Below are positions 36,070-45,771 of a stretch of DNA of 64,000 nucleotides, in pieces; positions within the stretch are counted from its first letter, which is position 1, and each line of letters starts with the position of its first letter. Origin of the DNA: Pirellulaceae bacterium (GTDB lineage: Bacteria > Planctomycetota > Planctomycetia > Pirellulales > Pirellulaceae); the NCBI GenBank assembly GCA_023382975.1, contig JAHDXO010000014.1:1-64000 (forward strand), read 5' to 3'. Below the pieces are notes generated by a model. It was not told the DNA's origin and did not search any database. It saw only the letters and a program-made list of their open reading frames with translations. Made by a program: the position numbers and the translations under genes.

Positions 36070-37757
36070 CGGGACGAACGGCATCGATCTTGGCAGCGTG
36101 CTTGTTGTTGGCTCTGGCGTGGTTGCCAGCGCAGCGTGCGGTGCTGGGCGCGGACGATGCATCCCAGCCGGAGGCGTCGGCGGAGAGCACGGCCCCGGAT
36201 CGTCCAACCCAGGTGGCCGTCGTCGGCGAGTCGAAACCGCCTGTCGCGGAGCCTTCGTCGCTGCGGGAAATGCTGGTCAAGGTGTACCGGCCGTTGGTGA
36301 TCCTGCTCGTCGGCATGGCCGCCGTCCTGGTCCTTATCATTGGCTTCAAAATCCATCCGTTTATCGCGCTGACGGTGGCGGCGATCATCGTCAGCGTGAT
36401 GGCCGCGGGCTGGCTGGGCGAGGGCTCGTGGGCCAATTCGATCGCGCGGGTGGCCGACGCCTTCGGCTCGTCCGCGGGCAAGATCGGCATTGTCATCGGC
36501 ATGGCGGCGGTGATCGGCAAGTGCATGTTGGACAGCGGCGCCGCCGATCGCATCGTCCGGAGCTTTTTGAAAGTGTTCGGCGAACAACGGGCGTCCGTCG
36601 CCCTGATGGGCAGCGGATACGTACTGGCTGTGCCGGTATTTTTCGACACTGTCTTCTATCTGCTGGTGCCGCTGGCTAGATCCTTGTACCGCCGGACGCA
36701 CAAAAACTATCTGCTGTATGTCCTGGCGATCGGAGGCGGCGGGGCAATCACCCACACGCTGGTGCCCCCGACGCCCGGTCCGCTGGTGATGGCGACCACC
36801 CTGGGTTTCGACGTGGGGCTGATGATCCTGATCGGCGGCTTGGTGGCGTTGCCCGCCGCCGCTGCCGCGTTGGCCTTTGCCCATCTCGCCAATCGATGGA
36901 TGCCGGTTCCGATGCGGTCGATCGGCGACCAACCCGAGCCCGAGCCGCTGGAGGACTCGCAACTGCCGTCGTTGTGGGTCAGCATCCTGCCGGTTGTCCT
37001 GCCCGTGCTGCTGATCTCGATGAACACCATCATCGAAACCTCGGCCAAGTCCGCCATCCGCCAGCAACTGATCGCCGCGGGCGTCGAACGTCCGCGGGAC
37101 GAGCAACTAACCGAATTGCTGCGTGCTCCCGACAAGATCACCGATCCGGATGTTCAGCGACTCGCACGGGCGTCCCGGTTGACCAACGTCGTCGGCAACG
37201 CCAACTTCGCGTTGTTGCTGTCCGCGGGAATCGCCATCGCCACGCTGGTCCGCCAACGTCAGCTCTCGCGCGCCCAGATGGCGGCGGCGGTCGAGACGTC
37301 GCTGATGAGCGGCGGGGTGATTATCTTGATCACTTCTGCCGGCGGCGCGTTCGGCGAGATGCTCAAAGCGGCTCAAGTCGGACCGGCGATTCAATCGCTG
37401 TTTGCCGACGCGGGTGGTTCGGGGGCCGCGATGCTGCTGTTGGGATTCGGGATTGCGGCCGTGCTGAAGACCGCGCAGGGCTCGAGTACCGTGGCGATGA
37501 TCACCGGCTCGGCCATGTTGGCCGGCATCGCCAGCCCGGAGACATTGGGCTTTCACCCGGTGTATCTGGCGACGGCGATCGGCGGCGGTTCGCTGGTGGG
37601 TTCCTGGATGAACGACAGCGGGTTCTGGATCTTCGCCAAAATGAGCGGCTTGACCGAGATCGAAGCGTTGAAGTCGTGGACGATCATGCTGATCGTGCTG
37701 GCCACGGTCAGTCTGATCGTCACGCTCCTGTTGTCGTCCGTCCTGCCGCTGGCCTGA
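36066..37757 (+). CDS. GntP-family permease with an extra N-terminal extension
   Basis: 563 residues. An N-terminal signal-like segment ([21 protein letters not shown]) and a Pro/Ser-rich linker (about 25-75) precede the usual GntP core. The core has [80 protein letters not shown] and the late [18 protein letters not shown]. GntP proteins import gluconate or related sugar acids with protons across the inner membrane. The usual length is about 450, so the first roughly 100 residues are extra. It overlaps the sulfatase by four bases. Confidence 0.9.
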   Translation: MTGRTASILAACLLLALAWLPAQRAVLGADDASQPEASAESTAPDRPTQVAVVGESKPPVAEPSSLREMLVKVYRPLVILLVGMAAVLVLIIGFKIHPFIALTVAAIIVSVMAAGWLGEGSWANSIARVADAFGSSAGKIGIVIGMAAVIGKCMLDSGAADRIVRSFLKVFGEQRASVALMGSGYVLAVPVFFDTVFYLLVPLARSLYRRTHKNYLLYVLAIGGGGAITHTLVPPTPGPLVMATTLGFDVGLMILIGGLVALPAAAAALAFAHLANRWMPVPMRSIGDQPEPEPLEDSQLPSLWVSILPVVLPVLLISMNTIIETSAKSAIRQQLIAAGVERPRDEQLTELLRAPDKITDPDVQRLARASRLTNVVGNANFALLLSAGIAIATLVRQRQLSRAQMAAAVETSLMSGGVIILITSAGGAFGEMLKAAQVGPAIQSLFADAGGSGAAMLLLGFGIAAVLKTAQGSSTVAMITGSAMLAGIASPETLGFHPVYLATAIGGGSLVGSWMNDSGFWIFAKMSGLTEIEALKSWTIMLIVLATVSLIVTLLLSSVLPLA

Positions 37758-37786
37758 AAGCCGCATCGCCCGATGGAGTCGCCGCC

Positions 37787-38107
37787 TTGAAGAACGGCAA
37801 ATTACGATCACCTCGACCCCGCCGCGACGGCTGCGGCTTCCTTACGTTGACGTGCGTATTCACATGCTTTTTTTTGGTCTTGAACGCCGCGCTGGTATCG
37901 CGATTCTACCCCGAGGTCGCGGAGTTCGGCCCGCGGTGGCTGCTGTATCCCCGAGTCGAGCAGATGTTCAAGTTCGTCGCCCCCGTGCTGTTGATTTTCG
38001 TCGAGTGGTGGGTGGTGGATCTGGCGGCCGATTTTTTCGCCCCCGCCGGCCACGTCCGCCAAAGCGATCCGGAACCGGATTCCAGCTCCGATTCCAAAAC
38101 CCCGTAG
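37787..38107 (+). CDS. Small membrane protein with TTG start
   Basis: 106 residues if TTG at 37787 is the start; GGAG at 37775-37778 is well placed and no in-frame ATG precedes. It reads MKNGKLRSPRPRRDGCGFLTLTCVFTCFFLVLNAALVSRFYPEVAEFGP..., with two hydrophobic spans (about 20-38 and 62-84) and an acidic Ser-rich tail. No family is recognised. It lies between the permease and the DUF2339 gene in the same direction, so probably the same transcript. Confidence 0.6.
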   Translation: MKNGKLRSPRPRRDGCGFLTLTCVFTCFFLVLNAALVSRFYPEVAEFGPRWLLYPRVEQMFKFVAPVLLIFVEWWVVDLAADFFAPAGHVRQSDPEPDSSSDSKTP

Positions 38108-38132
38108 CACACGGCAGATAGCGAGTAAACCG

Positions 38133-40025
38133 GTGGAAATCATCCTGGGATTCTTGGCTCTGATTGTGCTGGCGATCGCTGTCCTTGGCCCGATCGTCGC
38201 CATCGTGATGCTGATCGTGCTGTGGCGACGGGTCGGGCGACTGTGCCAGCGGATCGAACAGTTGGAGGGGCATCCGAGCGCCCTGTCCACGGCGAAACCG
38301 GCCCAGACGCCGTCGGGGATGGAACCGGTTGGCGGGCAGGCCGCGGCAGCAGAGGAGATTGTCGAAGCGGAAGCGGTCGAGCCCGCGCGGCCTGGGAGCG
38401 CGGTTCCGCCAACTGTCGGCCGCCCCGCACTCAATTGGGAACTGTTGATCGGCCGCAAAGCGTTGGGATGGGGAGCGGTCGTTTTGCTGTTGTTCGGCTC
38501 GGCCTTCTTCCTGCGGTACGCTTACGAGAATCAGTGGATCGGCCCCGTGGGCCGCGTGGCGATCGGCGTTCTAGCAGGGGCGGGCTTGTTGCTGGGCGGC
38601 TGGAAGTATCATCGCCAGAACTGGCGAGTGTTCTCGCAGATGCTCTCCTCGGCGGGCGTCGTCGTGTTGTACCTGGCGGTCTTCAGCGCCTTCGGCTTCT
38701 ACCAACTCGTTCCGCAGCATGTGGCCGGGGCGTTCATGCTGGCGGTGATTGTGGAATCGGCGTTGCTGGCCGTGCTGTATCGGGCGCCGGCCCTGGCCTG
38801 GATGTCGCTGGTCGGCGGTTTGGCCACGCCGTTGCTGATGTCGTCCGAGACGGATCAGTATCAATCGTTGTTCGTATACTTGGCGGCGCTGAGTGCCGGT
38901 GCGGTGGTTTTGGCCCATTGGAGGAACTGGCTCGGACTGGGGACGGTGGCGTTGCTCGGCGTCCAGGGCATCTTCTGGCTCTGGCACAACGGCAACTACC
39001 ATCCGGAGAAACTCGCTTGGGCCCTTGGCTTCCAAGCGGCGGTCTACGGGTTGTTCATCGCCCACAGTCTGGCCGCCCATGTATTTTCGTCGCGGCGGGC
39101 CACCTACGAAGATCTCTTCCGCTTGCTCGTCAACGCGTTCCTCTGGTTCACCGCCGCGTTCGTTTTGTTGCGCGCCGATGGCCGCGAGTGGATGGGGCTG
39201 TTGGCGGTCGGCATGGCCGCGGTCTATGTCCTGCTCGGGCGGGTGATGTTGTGGCGCCGTCCGGACGACGATCGCCAACTGCTTACCTCTCTCGCCGCGG
39301 CGGTGGGCTTCATCGCGTTGGCCTTTCCGATCCAGGCCGACGCGCAGTGGGTGGCGTTCGGTTGGGCGGCGGAGGCATTGGCCTTGTGGTGGTTCGGCTT
39401 GCGGACTCGATCCGGGGTTCTGAAAGGCATGGCAGCCGGGTTGATGGCGCTGGCCGTGGCGCGGCTGACGACGTTCGACACGTGGAATCGCTCGGTCGAC
39501 CAATTTCATATTCCCGTGCTGAACGAGTACGCGCTGCCGGCGCTGGGCGTCGCCGCTTGTTTTCTGGCCGCGGTCAGCGTCTCGCGACGGTTCTGGCCAC
39601 GCTTGGGGGCGGCGTTGCGGATCTTCATCGGTATCGGCGCGGTGAGTGGCGTGCTGCTGTTGTGGTTCGTGCTGTCGATCGACGCTTCCGACTATTTCCG
39701 CGCGCGGGCCATGGACGATCCGGGCGAGGCGGTGCGTTGGCGATGGCTGAGTCAGATGATGCTGTCGGCTTTGTGGGCCGGCTATGCCATGGCCGTCTTG
39801 GCGGTGGGTTTCGCCAAGCGTGTGCCGCCGCTGCGATGGACCGCGCTCGTCTTGTTTGCGTTGACGATTTTCAAGGTAATCTTCTTCGACATGTCGGAAC
39901 TGGCCGAATTCTACCGAATCCTGGCCTTTTTCATTGTAGCCATCGTATTGGGCATTGCCGGTTGGATCTACCAGCGAACGCAGGTAGATCATGAACCGGC
40001 GGAGGCAAGTACAAACCGTGAGTAA
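38133..40025 (+). CDS. DUF2339 polytopic membrane protein
   Basis: 630 residues with a GTG start. The first helix (MEIILGFLALIVLAIAVLGPIVAIVMLIVLW) leads to a coiled segment and a Pro/Ala-rich linker. The DUF2339 hallmark follows: NWELLIGRKALGWGAVVLLLFGSAFFLRYAYENQWIGPVGRVAIG, then about a dozen more membrane helices. The function is unknown. DUF2339 genes are often next to DUF3999 genes, as here, suggesting an envelope complex. Confidence 0.9.
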   Translation: MEIILGFLALIVLAIAVLGPIVAIVMLIVLWRRVGRLCQRIEQLEGHPSALSTAKPAQTPSGMEPVGGQAAAAEEIVEAEAVEPARPGSAVPPTVGRPALNWELLIGRKALGWGAVVLLLFGSAFFLRYAYENQWIGPVGRVAIGVLAGAGLLLGGWKYHRQNWRVFSQMLSSAGVVVLYLAVFSAFGFYQLVPQHVAGAFMLAVIVESALLAVLYRAPALAWMSLVGGLATPLLMSSETDQYQSLFVYLAALSAGAVVLAHWRNWLGLGTVALLGVQGIFWLWHNGNYHPEKLAWALGFQAAVYGLFIAHSLAAHVFSSRRATYEDLFRLLVNAFLWFTAAFVLLRADGREWMGLLAVGMAAVYVLLGRVMLWRRPDDDRQLLTSLAAAVGFIALAFPIQADAQWVAFGWAAEALALWWFGLRTRSGVLKGMAAGLMALAVARLTTFDTWNRSVDQFHIPVLNEYALPALGVAACFLAAVSVSRRFWPRLGAALRIFIGIGAVSGVLLLWFVLSIDASDYFRARAMDDPGEAVRWRWLSQMMLSALWAGYAMAVLAVGFAKRVPPLRWTALVLFALTIFKVIFFDMSELAEFYRILAFFIVAIVLGIAGWIYQRTQVDHEPAEASTNRE

Positions 40026-41376
40026 CAAACCGAGGAATCTTCGCCGGCGGATCGCCGTGGCCGGAGCGTTGTTGATCGCCTGGACGGCCAACGTCGCAGC
40101 GCAGGAAGGATCACCAGACACGGGCCCCGTTCCGCCGTCCATGAAGTTCTGGGAGTTCGTCCAGCCGATCCCGCTGGACAAGACGGGCGATTCCCCCTGG
40201 TCGGACTTTGTCCTGACTCCCGAGGTGTTCGACGGTGCGCGGACCGATCTGGCGGACTTGCGGTTGTTCGACGCTGCGGGCAAGGAACTGCCATTCAGCC
40301 GCCGCGAATTGCGGACGAAGGATGCGATGACCGAGGCGAAATCCACGCCGTTCAACGAGTCGCAGGGTGCGGACGGCAGCAGCCAAGTTTCGTTGGATCT
40401 GGGCGAAGCGAGGATCGAACACAACGAGGTCCAGATCCGGACGCCCGGATCGGGATTCCGTCGTCAAGCGGTGGTCGAGGGCAGCGACGACGGCGAACAG
40501 TGGAGCAAGCTGGCGGACAAGCCGCTGTTGAATTTCCGGGACGTCGACCAACGTCTGACCGTGGACACCGTGCAATACAGCTCGTGCCGCTTCCGCTACG
40601 TGCGGCTGACGGTCCACCAGGATCCCCAGACGGATCGAGCACCCGTCAAGATCGAAACGGCCATCGTCCGGCGTCGCGTTCAAGTTCCCGGCGAAGGCGT
40701 CACTCGCACCGTTCCCATCGGCCCGCGCGAAGCGACTCGCACCGATCGGGGCGCCGGGTCGCGCTGGATGATCGACCTGGGCGGTCAGAATGTGCCTTGC
40801 GAGCGTTTGATCGTGACGATTGACGATCCTGAATTCGCTCGCGACTATACCATCGAAGCCGGGGGACCAGCGGGATCTCGCGAATCGTTTTGGCGGATTG
40901 GCGACGGAACGTGGCAGCGCCGCGCGGGGGAAAGCGGCAAGGTCATGGTGGCGACGTTCCAAGAGACGAAAGCCGCTCGGCTCCGCTTGTACGTCACTGA
41001 TCACAGCAATCCGCCGCTGAACATCTCCTCGGTCCAAGTCGCCGCGCCGGCCAGGCAGATCGTGTTTGCTCGTCCAGCCGACCTGCCGGGCCCGCTGACG
41101 CTGTACTTCGGCTATCCAAAGGCGGAGGCGCCCAATTACGACTTTGCCCGCAATCTGCCCGAAACGCTGAAGCCGGCTCCCATTCGGCTGAACGCAGGGG
41201 CGCGAGCGGCGAATCCGGCGTTCGAGCCCGAACCGCTGCCGCTGACCGAACGACTGCCGTGGCTGATTTACGTCGTGCTGGGGATTGCCGTCGCTGTGCT
41301 CGGTGCGTTGATTGCCAATCTGGCCCGCGCTGCGATCCGGGTGAGCGATGCGCGCGACGCGGTTCCTACGTCCTGA
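39991..41376 (+). CDS. DUF3999 family secreted/membrane-anchored protein
   Basis: 461 residues if the ATG at 39991 is used, overlapping DUF2339 by 35 bases. A GTG at 40018, preceded by GGAGG, is an alternative start that keeps the signal peptide (RRIAVAGALLIAWTANVAA). The beta-rich body has FWEFVQPIPLDKTGDSPWSDFVLTPEVFDGARTDLADLRLFDAAGKELPF and repeated discoidin-like segments. A single C-terminal membrane helix (about 425-447) anchors it. It is the typical partner of DUF2339. Function unknown. Confidence 0.85.
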   Translation: MNRRRQVQTVSNKPRNLRRRIAVAGALLIAWTANVAAQEGSPDTGPVPPSMKFWEFVQPIPLDKTGDSPWSDFVLTPEVFDGARTDLADLRLFDAAGKELPFSRRELRTKDAMTEAKSTPFNESQGADGSSQVSLDLGEARIEHNEVQIRTPGSGFRRQAVVEGSDDGEQWSKLADKPLLNFRDVDQRLTVDTVQYSSCRFRYVRLTVHQDPQTDRAPVKIETAIVRRRVQVPGEGVTRTVPIGPREATRTDRGAGSRWMIDLGGQNVPCERLIVTIDDPEFARDYTIEAGGPAGSRESFWRIGDGTWQRRAGESGKVMVATFQETKAARLRLYVTDHSNPPLNISSVQVAAPARQIVFARPADLPGPLTLYFGYPKAEAPNYDFARNLPETLKPAPIRLNAGARAANPAFEPEPLPLTERLPWLIYVVLGIAVAVLGALIANLARAAIRVSDARDAVPTS

Positions 41377-41490
41377 CTCCGGCAAGCTTGATTTGCGGTT
41401 GGAAACGGTTACTCTAGAAGTAGACGGTTTCTGCTGGCGGAACGGCGGTCTCGGTGGACGAGCCTGGTTTTTGTTTTCGGAGTCAAGCCC

Positions 41491-42207
41491 ATGTACATTC
41501 GACTCGGTTTCGTGTTGGCGTTGTTGGCATTCGTTCCCGCGTGCGATCGAGTGGTATCTTCGGAGGCCCCGGCGGGCAGTGAGCCATCGGCGCCAGAGCC
41601 GGGCAGTCTTGTCAAACCGGCTTTCTACCAGACCAGCACGGCGTCCGATCCGGACGCAGCCGATGACGGCCAGCGGCTGGACCAGGGCACCCAACCGGCC
41701 CCGTCTGCCGATGACCGGATCGCACAATGCCTGGCCGCCATCGAACAACTGCAGTCCCGCATGGACGAACTGCAAAACCAAAACCGCCAGATCCTTGCCG
41801 CTTTGGGGATCGACGACCAGCAACCCGCCCCGCCGCCGCCCGCCGGCTCGCTGGCCGACAAAGTGCTGGACTTGCAAGAGACCGTGAAACTGTTGGCAGC
41901 CAACGGCGAAGCGCTCCGCCGCGTGATCGAAGAGCAGACGGTCACCTTGAAGCCCGTTGTGCCCGCGTCGGCCGACGGACGGCTGACGGTCGAGAACAAC
42001 ACGGACAGCGACCGTCAGATGTGGATCAACGGCACCTCGTACTGGATCTGGGCCGGCGGCAAGTTGACCGTGCATGTTCCGGTGGGCGAGGTGACAACCA
42101 AGGTTTCGGGCGAAGAAGCCAAGACCTGGGAGATCGCCGCCGGGAACGACGAAGTCCGCATCGAGATCGTCCGTACATCTCAAGTTGCTTCGGACGACGA
42201 GCGTTGA
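41491..42207 (+). CDS. Lipoprotein with coiled coil and C-terminal beta domain
   Basis: 238 residues. The signal MYIRLGFVLALLAFVPAC ends in a lipobox with Cys18. A Ser/Pro-rich linker leads to a coiled coil (about 75-95: IAQCLAAIEQLQSRMDELQNQNRQIL), a Pro-rich break and a second helix. A small beta domain follows (RLTVENNTDSDRQMWINGTSYWIWAGGKLTVHVPVGEVTTKV), resembling planctomycete proteins that bind or coat surfaces. Membrane-anchored and periplasmic; function unknown. Confidence 0.75.
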   Translation: MYIRLGFVLALLAFVPACDRVVSSEAPAGSEPSAPEPGSLVKPAFYQTSTASDPDAADDGQRLDQGTQPAPSADDRIAQCLAAIEQLQSRMDELQNQNRQILAALGIDDQQPAPPPPAGSLADKVLDLQETVKLLAANGEALRRVIEEQTVTLKPVVPASADGRLTVENNTDSDRQMWINGTSYWIWAGGKLTVHVPVGEVTTKVSGEEAKTWEIAAGNDEVRIEIVRTSQVASDDER

Positions 42208-42355
42208 ACCCGCTTCGGTAGCCCAGACATCCATCGAGCCCCGCGCGGCGTTTGGTTTTCATCCACAAGTTGCTGGACGATCTTTCGATTCTGATTCCCC
42301 AGCGGCTCTCGGCAAGATCTTGTGGTTTGTTAGAATGTGCGGGGGAGGTATAGCC

Positions 42356-42574
42356 ATGACCACATTACTTGAACGCGCATTCGCGAAAGCAGCGGCGTTG
42401 CCGACTGACGAACAAGATGTCCTGGCTTCGCGTCTTTTGGCGGAGTTGGCCGACGAAGACGATTTCGACCGAGCAATTGCCGCGACGTCGGATAAGTTGG
42501 CGATCCTTGCTCGGCAGGCATTGGCCGAGCATGAGGCTGGTTTGACCGAGGAACTGGACCCAGACCGCCTATGA
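42356..42574 (+). CDS. Antitoxin of a RelE/ParE-type addiction module
   Basis: 72 residues: MTTLLERAFAKAAALPTDEQDVLASRLLAELADEDDFDRAIAATSDKLAILARQALAEHEAGLTEELDPDRL. The pattern 'LP..EQD.LA..LL.EL..E..w...i..s...l..La..AL.EH.aG.T..LDPD.L' is a well-known family of antitoxins paired with RelE/ParE toxins. A strong GGGGGAGG ribosome site precedes the ATG. Its stop overlaps the toxin start (ATGA). The partner toxin is truncated, so the antitoxin is now an orphan. Confidence 0.82.
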   Translation: MTTLLERAFAKAAALPTDEQDVLASRLLAELADEDDFDRAIAATSDKLAILARQALAEHEAGLTEELDPDRL

Positions 42575-42700
42575 ATTCCCGCACCACGCGTCAGTTCCGC
42601 GAATTACTGGCTGCTCTGCCACGGCATGTTAGGCAGCAGGCACGGGAAGCGTACCGGTTGTTTCGCGACAACCCGCGGCATCCGAACCCGCAGGGGCGTT
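42571..42700 (+). pseudogene. RelE/ParE-type toxin, truncated after about 40 residues
   Basis: MNSRTTRQFRELLAALPRHVRQQAREAYRLFRDNPRHPN is the N-terminal helix region of a RelE/ParE-type toxin. After codon 39-40 the sequence changes to non-homologous DNA beginning GCAGGGGCGTTCATGCCCC, so the catalytic beta-sheet is missing. The start overlaps the antitoxin stop. The frame continues open to 42873 but is meaningless and antisense to the oxidoreductase gene. Confidence 0.78.
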
Positions 42701-42750
42701 CATGCCCCTTGTTCCGCGGCTGGCGGTTTGGGCCCGGGCTTCAGCACGGG

Positions 42751-45591
42751 TTAACGCGGGAACAAACCATCCTCAATTCTCAACAGGTGCAGGCCGTCGA
42801 CGTTGACATAGCCGTCGGTGGCCGTGGTGTCGACGCGGATGGTCGAGTTGTCGTCCAGTGCGAACGTGCCTAGCGAGATGAATCGCCCGTCGATGGGCGG
42901 CTGCAATCGCTGGTTGACGCGAACCGTGGCCTTGCCCGCGGCGTGGGTGACGGTTACCGGAACGTTGGTGGCCCGATTGGAGAAGGCCACATAGGCCAAG
43001 CGGACTTCGAAGCGGCCTGTCGCTCCGGGGTAGAACTCCAACGAGGCGTTGCCCTTGTCCTGGTTGTTGTCGTGAATGTACCCTGCGCCCAAGTACTTAC
43101 CGCCGAACGTCGATGCGACCCACGAGCCCGTCGTCACGGCATCCGGGTCGTCCAGGAAGATGCCCGGCAGATTCGGGACCAGCGATTCCCCCTGCGGCAA
43201 ATCCAACTCGCCGCGCCGCTGGATGGCTTCGACGACCGCGGGCGGCTCATGGTACAAACGGATCTCGCACACCGCAGCGGGGCGGGGGAACGTCATGCGA
43301 ATCTGCTCGGTCGTCACCGCATCGAGCGGTAGCACGTACCGACGTTGATCCAGGCGGGTGATGCGACCGATTTCCTTCGGCGCGGCGCCGCGTTGCATGG
43401 CTTCGATCCGGACCGGCACAGCACGCTGCTCGAAGGTGATGTGAGCGACGTTGACGGTCCGCGGTTGGTCGAAGGCGAACGCGATCCAGTGCGGTGCGTC
43501 GCCGTCGGCCAGCCAAGCGTTACGATCGTCGCCCACGACGCGGCTCAGGCCGTTGACCACTTGCTCGGGCGGCATCGCATCGGCCGCGGACGACGCAGTG
43601 ATCGTGGCCGAGCGAGCCAGGTCCGCCGGATCCTCGTTGCGGACTCCCAGCAGATAGCAACCGTCCTTGAGCAACGTCTGCTGCAACGTGTGCAGATGCC
43701 GTTGGTAAACGCCCGCCGGTGTGGTCTCGTTGGTCACGGCGATCGCGGCGGCCGTGCCGGCGGCCTGCCCCATCGCGACGCAAGGCCGCATCACGCGGGT
43801 TCCTCCGTGCGCGATGTGCGTGGCCGAGTGGCAGCGGCCTGCCATCATCAGGTTCGGGATGTTGATCGAATAGAGCGAGCGGTACGGGATGCTGGTCCGA
43901 CGGCCGCCGTACACATGGATGCAGTCGTTGCCCGCGACCCAGAAACCTTCGGGGTGATGCAGATCGGGCCCCCAGTCGGTAAAGGCGACCGTGTCGTCGT
44001 GGACCAGTCCGGTGTCGAAGTCGCCCTGGCTCATCACATACGCGCCCATCAGTCGGCGGCTTTCGCGGACGCCCGGCACGTAATTGAGCCAGACGAGTTC
44101 CCGCGTGGCGTTCTTCTCCTTAGTGGCCGGATTGTGGTTCTTGGCATAGTCCCACAGGCCGAGATTGATGCGGAACAACTCGTCGCGGATCTGCTCGGCG
44201 TCGGCCACCGTATCGCTCATCCCGCCGTACTCGACCCACCAGCGGCGGACGACGGTTCCGTCGAGATCGTCGCCGGGGTTGCGACCCTTGCCGCGCGACG
44301 GCCGGTCGAAGTTCTCCGGTCGCTGGACGGTGCTCAGTCGGCGGTGATCGCCGCGAGGCTGGAAGTCGCCGTCCTCGCGCCACTGGTAAGCCCACTCGGG
44401 GCAACGGAACTCGACCGGCTGGTGGCGGGTGACGATGACCGCCTGGTTCAGCGTGTTTCCTTGCGTGCGCGGCGTGGCGTGGACGGGGGCCAGCGACTCG
44501 CCGAATTCGTCGCGAGCCTCCTCGCCCACGCGGTACTCGGCGCCGGCATAGTAACCGATCCAGGCGTGACCCGTCGCGTCGACGAAGATCGGCGCGCGCA
44601 GGGCCATGCGGCGACCCGTTCGCACGTCGATCGCCAGCACGGCTTCGATCTCGCCTCGCACCCCCGCTTGGCCCGGTTCGAGCGGCCGAGCCGGGATCCC
44701 TTTCATCCGCACCCCGGTGGCACGAGTATTCAGGAAAAGCGACAAGGTCTGCTCGGCGCGGACAACCGCTTCCATCCGAGCGGAATCGGCAAACTGGTTC
44801 CAGCCTTGGGGCGACGGAAAAAACTCCTCGCATAATCCCGTCACATTCACGCGATCCGGCGGAGTGCCCAGATAGCCCATCGGCGGAACGCTGATCTCCG
44901 ACGAACTATTCCCGCCCACGACGGGCCGGTCCTGGATCAGCGCAACGCGAGCTCCGTGGCGTGCCGCTGCCACCGCCGCGCCCAGCCCGGCCGGACCGGC
45001 GCCGACGACGACCACGTCGAATCGCCCCGCGTCTTCCACCGCGGCCGAAACACCCCCGAACTGCGCCCGCTGCGCGGCCAAGACGTTCTGCTCATCGGCA
45101 GGCCGGAATCCCTCGCCGGCCAGCACCACGGCATCGACTCGCCCCCACCAGCCGGTCAGATCCTGGATGCGAAGCTCGATCTCGCCCTGCGCCAGATCGA
45201 ACCGCCCGGCCATCTGCCATCGCCAGGCATCATCGGCCGCGCGCCCCAATTCGTCGGAAGGACGCCCATCGACCAGCACACGGAACCGGCCCGGACCGTG
45301 GCTGGGAAGCCAATCGCGGCACCGCACCCAAAGATGATAAGTGCCGGCAGCGGGGATCACGGCTCGCGACACCGCATCGTCGACCGGCCGTCCCAGGCCG
45401 GTCGCCAGTAGGTAGACCGAACCCATTGTATCGACATGCTGCGTGTCGCGCTGCCAGCCGCCGACGGAATCAAAACACTCCGCCTCGAGCCAGACGACCT
45501 CTGCGGCTGGCGCCGTACACGCGGTTGCGATCAACAACGCAATGGTGTGCAAGATAGCCCATCTCTTAAGCACCGCGGTTCCACTTCCCAT
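42751..45591 (-). CDS. Secreted FAD-dependent oxidoreductase with flanking beta-sandwich domains
   Basis: 946 residues. A signal peptide (WAILHTIALLIATACTAPAAE) is followed by a beta-sandwich domain (about 30-160). The FAD domain opens VVVVGAGPAGLGAAVAAARHGARVALI, with GAGPAG at 197-202, then GGNSSSE, typical of the FAD_oxidored family (PF12831). A discoidin-like region (about 690-790) and a C-terminal golvesin/CBM-like segment (TIRVDTTATDGYVNVDGLHLLRI) end the protein. It probably oxidises a sugar or related substrate outside the cytoplasm. The FAD, beta-sandwich and repeat architecture is typical of planctomycete surface enzymes. Substrate unknown. Confidence 0.86.
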   Translation of the reverse strand: MGSGTAVLKRWAILHTIALLIATACTAPAAEVVWLEAECFDSVGGWQRDTQHVDTMGSVYLLATGLGRPVDDAVSRAVIPAAGTYHLWVRCRDWLPSHGPGRFRVLVDGRPSDELGRAADDAWRWQMAGRFDLAQGEIELRIQDLTGWWGRVDAVVLAGEGFRPADEQNVLAAQRAQFGGVSAAVEDAGRFDVVVVGAGPAGLGAAVAAARHGARVALIQDRPVVGGNSSSEISVPPMGYLGTPPDRVNVTGLCEEFFPSPQGWNQFADSARMEAVVRAEQTLSLFLNTRATGVRMKGIPARPLEPGQAGVRGEIEAVLAIDVRTGRRMALRAPIFVDATGHAWIGYYAGAEYRVGEEARDEFGESLAPVHATPRTQGNTLNQAVIVTRHQPVEFRCPEWAYQWREDGDFQPRGDHRRLSTVQRPENFDRPSRGKGRNPGDDLDGTVVRRWWVEYGGMSDTVADAEQIRDELFRINLGLWDYAKNHNPATKEKNATRELVWLNYVPGVRESRRLMGAYVMSQGDFDTGLVHDDTVAFTDWGPDLHHPEGFWVAGNDCIHVYGGRRTSIPYRSLYSINIPNLMMAGRCHSATHIAHGGTRVMRPCVAMGQAAGTAAAIAVTNETTPAGVYQRHLHTLQQTLLKDGCYLLGVRNEDPADLARSATITASSAADAMPPEQVVNGLSRVVGDDRNAWLADGDAPHWIAFAFDQPRTVNVAHITFEQRAVPVRIEAMQRGAAPKEIGRITRLDQRRYVLPLDAVTTEQIRMTFPRPAAVCEIRLYHEPPAVVEAIQRRGELDLPQGESLVPNLPGIFLDDPDAVTTGSWVASTFGGKYLGAGYIHDNNQDKGNASLEFYPGATGRFEVRLAYVAFSNRATNVPVTVTHAAGKATVRVNQRLQPPIDGRFISLGTFALDDNSTIRVDTTATDGYVNVDGLHLLRIEDGLFPR

Positions 45592-45771
45592 GCGTTGGCT
45601 CCTTGTGCGATCGGTATCCCGTCTTGTCCAAGGCGAGACTTAACTTCGTCGAACGGTGTTCCCAACCCGCCATGATACCGCCTGTCGCGGTTTCCGCCAC
45701 GGCGGCCGGGCGTGTTGTCATGGATCGGGGCGAGCGATAGAATCGGATCTTCACCCTTTTGGAGCAACTTC

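Noticed and set aside
42701..42873. Continuation of the truncated toxin frame
   Set aside because: It no longer resembles a RelE/ParE toxin and runs antisense into the oxidoreductase gene.
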